Shown: piece after piece, positions 14,099-19,327 of the stretch
How positions within the stretch are numbered: position 1 is the stretch's first letter
Layout: each line of letters begins with the position of its first letter
Assembly (NCBI GenBank): GCA_029264075.1
Contig: JARICQ010000128.1
Coordinates: 1 to 19,327 of the forward strand
Length of the DNA stretch: 19,327 nt
DNA from: Tissierellaceae bacterium
GTDB taxonomy: Bacteria > Bacillota > Clostridia > Tissierellales > Tissierellaceae
Direction of reading: 5' to 3'
Translations under genes and position numbers: made by a program
Notes under the pieces: model-generated
The model's database searches: none
Told to the model about the DNA's origin: nothing
The model's input: the letters and a program-made list of their open reading frames with translations, nothing else

Positions 14099-15331
14099 TT
14101 ACTTGTATAAAGGATATCTTTCACATAGATTAGATACCATTTGCTTAATCTTATCTAAATCTCTATCATCTTCAACAGCCAAGGTGATTATTTTGGCAAT
14201 TTCCTTCATATCATCTTCCTTCATTCCCAAAGTTGTTACAGCAGGAGTACCTATTCTAACGCCTGAAGTTACAAATGGTGACTCAGGATCAAAAGGAATC
14301 GTGTTTTTATTTGTCGCGACACCCACATCCTCTAACAGTGACTCAGCTACTTTTCCAGTTAAGCCCTTGCTTCTTACATCTATAAGGACCAAGTGATTAT
14401 CTGTACCACCTGATACAATCCTAAAATCATTCTTCTTAAGTTCCTCTGCAAGTGCTTTTGCATTTTTAATTACTTGTTCTTGATAGGTCTTAAAATCGTC
14501 TTTCAATGCTTCACCAAAACTAACAGCCTTGGCAGCTATTATATGCATTAGTGGGCCACCTTGTATGCCTGGGAAGATTGCCTTATCAATAGCTTTTGCA
14601 TGTTCTTCTTTACAAAGAATAGCTCCACCCCTAGGTCCTCTAAGTGTTTTGTGAGTGGTAGTAGTTACAAAGTCTGCATATGGTACTGGGCTTTGGTGAA
14701 GGCCAGCTGCTACAAGACCTGCTATGTGAGCCATGTCAACCAACAAGTATGCTCCTACCTCATCTGCTATTTCTCTAAACTTTTTAAAGTCAATCTCTCT
14801 TGAATAAGCACTGGCACCAGCTACTATCATCTTTGGCTTTTCCTCTATTGCTATTTCTCTTACTTTTTCATAATCTATTTTTTCACTTTCCTTATCTACG
14901 CCATATGGGACGAAATTGTAATATACACCAGAAATATTAACAGGGCTTCCATGGGTTAAATGTCCTCCTTGAGATAAGTTCATTCCTAAGACCTTGTCGC
15001 CTGGCTCTAAGAATGCGAAGTATACTCCAAGGTTTGCATTTGACCCAGAGTGGGGCTGAACATTTGCATGGTCTGCTCCAAATAGTTCTTTAAGTCTATC
15101 TCGAGCCAAGTCTTCAGCCATATCAACGATTTCACAACCACCATAGTATCTCTTGCCTGGATAACCTTCAGCATATTTATTTGTTAAATAGCTTCCTGCA
15201 GTTTCTAATACAGCCTTGCTTACAAAGTTTTCTGAAGCAATTAATTCAATATGTCTTCTCTCCCTAGCAAGCTCCATATCTACAATTTTCATCATTTCAG
15301 GATCTGCATTCTTTAAATTATTAAAATTCAT
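14099..15331 (-). CDS. glyA: Serine hydroxymethyltransferase
   Basis: PLP enzyme interconverting serine and glycine with tetrahydrofolate, the main source of one-carbon units. The 410-residue protein has IELIASENFVS at 28-38, the GYPGKRYYGGCE segment at 56-67, HSGSNAN at 94-100, LVDMAHIAGL at 197-206, and the PLP lysine K228 in TTTTHKTLRGPRGG. Length is normal for bacteria. The start at ATG 15331 is supported by GGAGGG ten bases upstream; the frame is open 11 codons further, to 15364, but that ATG has no binding site and the extension would translate the binding site itself. The gene is monocistronic, divergent from the ThrE pair, and ends in a terminator. Confidence 0.97.
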   Translation of the reverse strand: MNFNNLKNADPEMMKIVDMELARERRHIELIASENFVSKAVLETAGSYLTNKYAEGYPGKRYYGGCEIVDMAEDLARDRLKELFGADHANVQPHSGSNANLGVYFAFLEPGDKVLGMNLSQGGHLTHGSPVNISGVYYNFVPYGVDKESEKIDYEKVREIAIEEKPKMIVAGASAYSREIDFKKFREIADEVGAYLLVDMAHIAGLVAAGLHQSPVPYADFVTTTTHKTLRGPRGGAILCKEEHAKAIDKAIFPGIQGGPLMHIIAAKAVSFGEALKDDFKTYQEQVIKNAKALAEELKKNDFRIVSGGTDNHLVLIDVRSKGLTGKVAESLLEDVGVATNKNTIPFDPESPFVTSGVRIGTPAVTTLGMKEDDMKEIAKIITLAVEDDRDLDKIKQMVSNLCERYPLYK

Positions 15332-15340
15332 ATTAAAACT

Positions 15341-15346
15341 CCCTCC
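15341..15346 (-). promoter_or_regulatory. Ribosome binding site deciding the glyA start
   Basis: GGAGGG lies nine bases before ATG 15331 and inside the alternative frame from 15364, which has no binding site of its own. Confidence 0.8.
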
Positions 15347-15400
15347 AATTTTATTATTAAACACTTAACTTATTACAAAAAAGATATATAATATAATTAA

Positions 15401-15428
15401 TTGTTTTTAGACTATCTAATACTATTAT
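15401..15428 (+). promoter_or_regulatory. Possible promoter for the ThrE-type pair
   Basis: TTGTTT (15401-15406) and TATTAT (15423-15428) with a 16-nt spacer, in the very AT-rich 146-nt region between the divergent glyA and the exporter genes. In such AT-rich DNA chance matches are common. I see no convincing separate promoter for glyA, though TATATT-like boxes occur on the minus strand at 15383-15398. Confidence 0.4.
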
Positions 15429-15477
15429 ATAGTTATATACTAATATTTACAAGATTATTTATATAGGTGGAGATTAA

Positions 15478-16266
15478 ATGAATAATTCTATGATTAAGAG
15501 CAAGGAAGAAGCTAAAAAACTATTGATACTTGCATCACTAGCTGGTCAAATAATGTTAAAGAGTGGTGCTGAAACATATAGGGTAGAAGATACTGTAACA
15601 AGAATATGCAAGGCTAAAGATAATATTAAGTTTGCAGAGGCTTTTGTAATACCTACTGGAATATTTATTTCTATAGAATATGGTGATGATTTAATGACAT
15701 ATATAAAAAGAATTAAATCAATATCCATCGATTTACATAGGATAGACCTAGTCAATGAGTTTTCTAGAAAATTTACAACAGAAAATTTAGATATAGAAAA
15801 TAGTATAAGCGAATTAAAATCAATAAAAAAACATATAGCCTATAAAGAAGTTTTTAAAAATTTTTTTGGAGCGTTTTCATGTGGTTTTTTTGCCTTGCTA
15901 TTTAAAGGAAATGTAGGTGATGCTTTTGGAAGTTTCCTATCTAGCTTTGTAGCACTATCTACCCTAAGTAAATTTTCAAAATACAAGATTACTTTTTTCT
16001 TAGACAATATCATAGGATCATCTATTATGTCTGCACTGTCTATCTTTTTTTTATATTTGGGTCTTGGTCAAAATTTAGATATAATGATAATAGCTTCTAT
16101 TATGTGTTTGGTGCCAGGTGTCGCTATTACCAATGCCGTTAGAGATACTATTTCTGGTGATTATCTATCTGGGCTATCTATTGGAATGGAGGCAGTTTTT
16201 TCAGCCTTATCTATAGCACTAGGTGTAGGCATAGTACTTAGTATTTATTCAAAGGGAGTGTTTTAA
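15478..16266 (+). CDS. ThrE-type threonine/serine exporter, large subunit (DUF1212, YjjP-like)
   Basis: A 262-residue protein matching the N-terminal half of ThrE exporters. A cytoplasmic part (1-120) holds the signature SGAETYRVEDTVTRI at 29-43 and AFVIPTGIFIS at 55-65. About five membrane segments follow (roughly 125-143, 146-165, 174-196, 202-222, 233-256), with the conserved loop PGVAITNAVRDTISGDYLSG at 213-232. Family members export threonine/serine, and the E. coli pair YjjP/YjjB exports succinate, so the substrate here is open. GGTGGAG precedes the ATG. The stop codon abuts the ATG of the small subunit gene, so the two are made together. Confidence 0.9.
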   Translation: MNNSMIKSKEEAKKLLILASLAGQIMLKSGAETYRVEDTVTRICKAKDNIKFAEAFVIPTGIFISIEYGDDLMTYIKRIKSISIDLHRIDLVNEFSRKFTTENLDIENSISELKSIKKHIAYKEVFKNFFGAFSCGFFALLFKGNVGDAFGSFLSSFVALSTLSKFSKYKITFFLDNIIGSSIMSALSIFFLYLGLGQNLDIMIIASIMCLVPGVAITNAVRDTISGDYLSGLSIGMEAVFSALSIALGVGIVLSIYSKGVF

Positions 16267-16698
16267 ATGGATTTGATAAAGGAACTAATTTTTTCTGGAA
16301 TTTCTACAGTTGGCATAGCCATTCTCTTTCGCTCACCTAAGAAAACTCTTTTTTTTGCTGGTTTAGTAGGGACTGCTGCTTGGGGTGTTTTTTCTGTTAC
16401 TTTGGATGCATGGGCTAATATTGTAACATCTTCTTTTCTAGCTGCTCTTACTGTTGGGATACTTGGAGAATATTTTGCAAGACACAAAAAAAACCCAGCT
16501 ACCCTTTATGTTGTTCCAGGGATTGTACCCCTAGTACCAGGAGCTGGGATGTATTATACAATGCTTTTTCTTATTGAAAATGATTATAACGCTGCAATAG
16601 CAAAGGGTTCAGAAACATTTTTTATTGCGGCTGCTATATCAATGGGGATAATTGTATCTTCTTCCTTTTCAAGATCTATTAAAAGAATTAAATCTTAG
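16267..16698 (+). CDS. ThrE-type exporter, small subunit (DUF3815, YjjB-like)
   Basis: A 143-residue membrane protein corresponding to the C-terminal half of ThrE. Four or five hydrophobic segments are visible, with the motif GEYFARHKKNPATLYVVPGI at 67-86 continuing to VPLVPGAGMYYTM by residue 99, a family hallmark. It begins with ATG directly after the TAA of the large subunit; the GGGAG site lies in the end of that gene. The stop is only 2 nt from the stop of the convergent CsoR-like gene and I see no hairpin terminator in between. Confidence 0.9.
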   Translation: MDLIKELIFSGISTVGIAILFRSPKKTLFFAGLVGTAAWGVFSVTLDAWANIVTSSFLAALTVGILGEYFARHKKNPATLYVVPGIVPLVPGAGMYYTMLFLIENDYNAAIAKGSETFFIAAAISMGIIVSSSFSRSIKRIKS

Positions 16699-16700
16699 TA

Positions 16701-16967
16701 TTAATTTTGTTTGGTATATTTAACCATTATATCCACTAGTTCATCTAAATCATCATCATTTTTGCTATTAATCAGATATTCTTTTATGCATTCTTTAATA
16801 TAGTTCTCTAGTATAAGGCCCCCTGCACTATTTAGGGCAGACCTAGCTGCTGAAACTTGAATTAATATATCTCCACAAAATTGTTCTTCTTCCACCATTT
16901 TTTGTATGCCTTTTATCTGCCCTTCTATTCTTCTAAGCCTTTTTATCACAGCTTCTCTATCGCCCAT
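16701..16967 (-). CDS. CsoR/RcnR/CstR-family transcriptional repressor
   Basis: An 88-residue all-helical DUF156 repressor. The family N-terminus is clear (RLRRIEGQIKGIQKMVEEE at 10-28), then C31 in FCGDILIQVSAARSAL and C60 in NYIKECIKEYL. Copper-sensing CsoR has Cys, His and Cys at the equivalent places; here the histidine four residues before the second cysteine is replaced by Y56. Two cysteines without the histidine, at 31 and 60, resemble the S. aureus persulfide sensor CstR. The protein is a likely DNA-binding repressor of unknown target. The ATG has GAGG eight bases upstream and the gene lies 14 nt after the rseC-like gene. No copper or sulfur genes are adjacent. Confidence 0.88.
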   Translation of the reverse strand: MGDREAVIKRLRRIEGQIKGIQKMVEEEQFCGDILIQVSAARSALNSAGGLILENYIKECIKEYLINSKNDDDLDELVDIMVKYTKQN

Positions 16968-16981
16968 ACTATGCCTCTTTT

Positions 16982-17404
16982 CTATATAATCTTTGTCATT
17001 ACAATAGTATTGTTTTCTTTTTTGCCAAATGCCTTATCGAACAGCCTTACAAGAAAATATCCAAATGCAAGGCAAACTACTCCCAATAGAAAGCTCATAG
17101 GCTCGTAATTTTCCATGCCCATATTTTGAAATGTTTTAATCCCGAAAAATATACCTCCTAGCATAAAAGCAAATGGAAGAAAATATACTATCATCGTTAA
17201 TTTCAAAATATCTCCTGTTTTCCCTTTTATTTCAACCCTATCTCCTACCTGGGCATTTATATTGTTTTTAAGGACAATAAGATGGCCAGGAGTGTCACAG
17301 CTGCTAGCGCAACCTTTGCAATTGTCTCCGCAGGCAGACATTCTTTTAACTTCTATTTCTGCCATATCATCATATATATTTTTAATTACTCCTACTTGTT
17401 CCAA
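16982..17404 (-). CDS. RseC/MucC-like membrane protein with a four-cysteine motif
   Basis: A 140-residue SoxR-reducing-system/RseC family protein. A short N-terminal domain holds C25, C29, C32 and C36 (ACGDNCKGCASSC), a CX3CX2CX3C arrangement able to bind a cluster or metal, then a VGDRVEIKGK turn, and two membrane segments at about 68-90 and 102-122. In proteobacteria RseC is tied to Rsx/Rnf electron transfer; clostridial members are uncharacterised. The start is TTG 17404, eight bases after AGGAGG. The GTG at 17413 is part of that binding site. The reading frame overlaps the end of the tcdA-like gene by 23 nt, suggesting coupled translation. Confidence 0.85.
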   Translation of the reverse strand: MEQVGVIKNIYDDMAEIEVKRMSACGDNCKGCASSCDTPGHLIVLKNNINAQVGDRVEIKGKTGDILKLTMIVYFLPFAFMLGGIFFGIKTFQNMGMENYEPMSFLLGVVCLAFGYFLVRLFDKAFGKKENNTIVMTKII

Positions 17405-18116
17405 TTTTGGCACCTCCTAGTACAATATCTTTAACTACTTCAGATGCTGTTATAAATCCCGCCACTGAAGGAACAAATGAAACACTGCCTGGTATAGCTT
17501 TTCTAAGGTTTTCATTTTCCATATTTACTAAAAGAGGAAATTCTTCTGAATAAACTACTTTCAAACTTTCTAATTCCCTTCTTTTAAGCTCTCTTCTCAT
17601 AACCCTGGCAAGTGGACAAATTTTTGTTTCATATATATCAGCAACCCTAAACATAGTTGGATTTAATTTGTTACCTGCGCCCATAGAACTAATGATATTG
17701 ATTCCCCTACTTTTACATTCCATGATTAAATCAATTTTTGAAGATACCAGATCAACTGCATCGATTACATAATCATAATCATTAAATAAAAGAAGATCTC
17801 TATTATCTTTATTGTATTTTTCCTTGTAGATAACTACCTCTACATTTGGGTTTATTGATAGTATTCTATCCTTCATGGCATCAACCTTATACATTCCAAT
17901 AGTATCTTGACTAGCGTGTACTTGTCTATTTATATTTGTTATATCTATTATATCATAATCTATCAATATAATTCTACCGATACCTGTCCTTACAAGACCT
18001 TCAACTGCAAAAGATCCAACACCACCAATTCCAAACACCGCAATGCTAGATTTTTCAAGCCTTTCCATGCCTTCTTTTCCCAATAAAAGCTCAGACCTTT
18101 GAAAATATTCACTCAT
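17382..18116 (-). CDS. tcdA: TcdA-like tRNA threonylcarbamoyladenosine dehydratase (ThiF/E1 family)
   Basis: ATP-dependent enzyme expected to cyclise t6A37 in tRNA to the hydantoin ct6A. The 244-residue protein has the E1-type nucleotide motif GIGGVGS at 30-36, D53 and D55 in LIDYDIIDITNINRQ, with N63, R64 and Q65, K77, and the DAVD strand end at 119-122. The family-specific CPLARVMRRELKRR segment is at about 175-188, and PGSVSFVPSVAGF near the C-terminus. These favour TcdA over MoeB or ThiF, which normally carry CXXC zinc pairs; none is seen here. The ATG follows the aspS TAG directly. No sulfur carrier protein gene is adjacent. Confidence 0.88.
   Translation of the reverse strand: MSEYFQRSELLLGKEGMERLEKSSIAVFGIGGVGSFAVEGLVRTGIGRIILIDYDIIDITNINRQVHASQDTIGMYKVDAMKDRILSINPNVEVVIYKEKYNKDNRDLLLFNDYDYVIDAVDLVSSKIDLIMECKSRGINIISSMGAGNKLNPTMFRVADIYETKICPLARVMRRELKRRELESLKVVYSEEFPLLVNMENENLRKAIPGSVSFVPSVAGFITASEVVKDIVLGGAKIGTSRSN
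17412..17418 (-). promoter_or_regulatory. Ribosome binding site deciding the rseC-like start
   Basis: AGGAGGT followed by GCCAAAA and TTG at 17404. The site lies inside the coding end of the tcdA-like gene and contains the GTG at 17413 that would otherwise be called the start. Confidence 0.75.
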
Positions 18117-19327
18117 CTAATTTCTCTTTTCTTCTTTTTCTATATTTAGATTTATATGAATTTCCTCAAGCTGTTTTTCAGAAACACTTGTTGGTGCTTT
18201 TGTTAAGATGCAAGTTGCAGATTGAGTTTTTGGAAAAGCTATCACATCTCTTATGTTTGATGTATTTGCAAGAAGCATGACAAGTCTATCAAATCCATAT
18301 GCAATTCCACCATGAGGTGGTGTTCCAAATTTAAATGCCTCAAGTAAAAATCCAAATTTTTCTAATGTTTCTTCTTCAGTTAGTCCCAAGGCCTTAAACA
18401 TTTTCTTTTGGAGCTCTGAATTGTTTATTCTAATACTACCTCCGCCTATCTCATCTCCATTGATCACTATATCATAGGCTTTAGCCCTTACCTTCTCAGG
18501 CTCTGTCTCAAGTAGATCTATATCTTCATCCATAGGATGAGTAAATGGATGATGTTTTGCAACATATCTGTCTTCTTCTTCATCAAATTCAAAAAGTGGA
18601 AATTCAGTTATCCAAAGAAGATTAAGATCTTCGTCACTTAGAAGATCTAATCTCCTAGCAAGTTCATTTCTAAGATTTCCCAAACTACTTTGTACAGTAG
18701 CTAAATTGTCAGCTACAAAGAGAAGCAGATCCCCTTCTTTTGCATCAAGTTTTTCTATTATAGCTTGAAATTCATCTTCAGTTAAAAACTTTTTAATAGG
18801 TGATGTGATTCCTTCATCTGTCAGCTTGATCCAAGCAAGTCCTTTGGCTCCGTAAGTCTTAGCATATTCTTCTAATGAAGATATATCTTTTCTAGTAAAT
18901 TTATCTCCATATCCTTCTACATTTATACCCTGAACCGAGCCACCCCTATCAATAGTTCCGCTAAATACTTTAAATTCACTTTCACTCACTATATCTGAAA
19001 TATCTTTTAATTCAAAAGCAAATCTTAAATCTGGTTTATCAACTCCAAACCTCTCCATAGCTTCCTTATATTTCATCTGTTTAATTGGTAGTTCAATTTC
19101 AACTCCCTTTAATTCCTTGAATATCTGGTATATAAGTTTTTCATTTATAGCTAATACATCTTCAACTTCAACAAAGCTCATTTCTATGTCTACCTGTGTG
19201 AATTCAGGTTGTCTATTAGCCCTTAGGTCTTCATCTCTAAAGCATTTAACTATTTGGTAGTACCTATCCATGCCTGCGACCATCAAAAGCTGTTTCATTA
19301 GCTGTGGGGACTGTGGGAGGGCATAAA
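18117..19327 (-). CDS. aspS: Aspartyl-tRNA synthetase, 5' end cut by window edge
   Basis: Class II synthetase charging tRNA-Asp. About 403 C-terminal residues are visible out of roughly 590; the OB-fold anticodon-binding domain lies beyond the right edge. The frame is open to the last base and reads YALPQSPQL before MKQLLMVAGMDRYYQI, so the methionine at 19298 is internal. Motif 2 is CFRDEDLRANRQPEFTQVDI. The bacterial GAD insertion domain follows (FSGTIDRGG, AKTYGAKGLAWIKL), and motif 3 is GTPPHGGIAYGFDRLVMLL. It ends KEEKRN with a TAG touching the ATG of the tcdA-like gene. Whether it also misacylates tRNA-Asn cannot be judged because the discriminating N-terminal residues are absent. Confidence 0.97.
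   Translation of the reverse strand, partial: YALPQSPQLMKQLLMVAGMDRYYQIVKCFRDEDLRANRQPEFTQVDIEMSFVEVEDVLAINEKLIYQIFKELKGVEIELPIKQMKYKEAMERFGVDKPDLRFAFELKDISDIVSESEFKVFSGTIDRGGSVQGINVEGYGDKFTRKDISSLEEYAKTYGAKGLAWIKLTDEGITSPIKKFLTEDEFQAIIEKLDAKEGDLLLFVADNLATVQSSLGNLRNELARRLDLLSDEDLNLLWITEFPLFEFDEEEDRYVAKHHPFTHPMDEDIDLLETEPEKVRAKAYDIVINGDEIGGGSIRINNSELQKKMFKALGLTEEETLEKFGFLLEAFKFGTPPHGGIAYGFDRLVMLLANTSNIRDVIAFPKTQSATCILTKAPTSVSEKQLEEIHINLNIEKEEKRN

Noticed and set aside
13990..14100. Riboswitch in the leaders of glyA or the DUF512 gene
   Set aside because: The leaders are only about 30-150 nt, AT-rich, and show no conserved aptamer core such as a tandem glycine or THF motif that I can recognise.
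17382..18116. MoeB or ThiF sulfur-carrier adenylyltransferase
   Set aside because: The CXXC zinc pairs usual in MoeB/ThiF are not visible, no ThiS/MoaD-like gene is near, and the CPLARVMRRELKRR segment is typical of TcdA.

Overview
The window is an AT-rich, gene-dense chromosomal segment from a low-GC Gram-positive bacterium. SepF and DivIVA division proteins, RemA, an RqcH/YlmH pair, strong AGGAGG-type ribosome binding sites and frequent TTG/GTG starts point to Firmicutes. The order DUF512-der-plsY-gpsA and the HlyD-like gene ahead of yggS-sepF-yggT-ylmH-divIVA suggest Clostridia/Tissierellia. I cannot place it to genus. No tRNA, rRNA, CRISPR array, insertion sequence, prophage or attachment site is visible, and no stretch over 300 bases lacks a gene.

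Layout, left to right. (1) 1-1612, minus strand: yicC-remA-gmk, with gmk cut by the left edge. (2) 1711-3540, plus strand: divergent rqcH with its own promoter, ending in a 28-nt palindrome shared as a terminator with the convergent rluD. (3) 3578-4969, minus: lspA-rluD. (4) 5001-9580, minus: an eight-gene unit read from a promoter near 9552. Its order is a small membrane protein of unknown function, an HlyD-like adaptor, yggS, sepF, yggT, ylmH and divIVA, closed by a terminator that overlaps the divIVA stop codon (seven genes read through to that terminator; lspA-rluD follow). (5) 9690-14065, minus: DUF512 protein-der-plsY-gpsA. (6) 14057-15331, minus: glyA with its own terminator. (7) 15401-16698, plus: a two-subunit ThrE-type exporter. 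(8) 16701-19327, minus: aspS (cut by the right edge)-tcdA-like-rseC-like-csoR-like.

Functional themes. The genes cover translation and ribosome biology (rqcH, ylmH, rluD, der, aspS, a tRNA t6A-modifying enzyme), cell division and growth polarity (sepF, yggT, divIVA), membrane lipid and lipoprotein work (plsY, gpsA, lspA), one-carbon and amino-acid metabolism (glyA, ThrE pair), RNA metabolism and nucleotide supply (yicC, gmk), and a small redox/thiol group (rseC-like, csoR-like). plsY and gpsA provide consecutive needs of phosphatidic acid synthesis: gpsA makes glycerol-3-phosphate and plsY acylates it.

Most of the window is conserved housekeeping DNA. The parts least explained are the small membrane protein plus HlyD-like adaptor heading the division operon, the PDZ/radical-SAM-like DUF512 protein, and the CsoR-family repressor whose residues look more like a thiol/persulfide sensor than a copper sensor. 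Several starts were reassigned because the longest open frame would begin inside a ribosome binding site or promoter.
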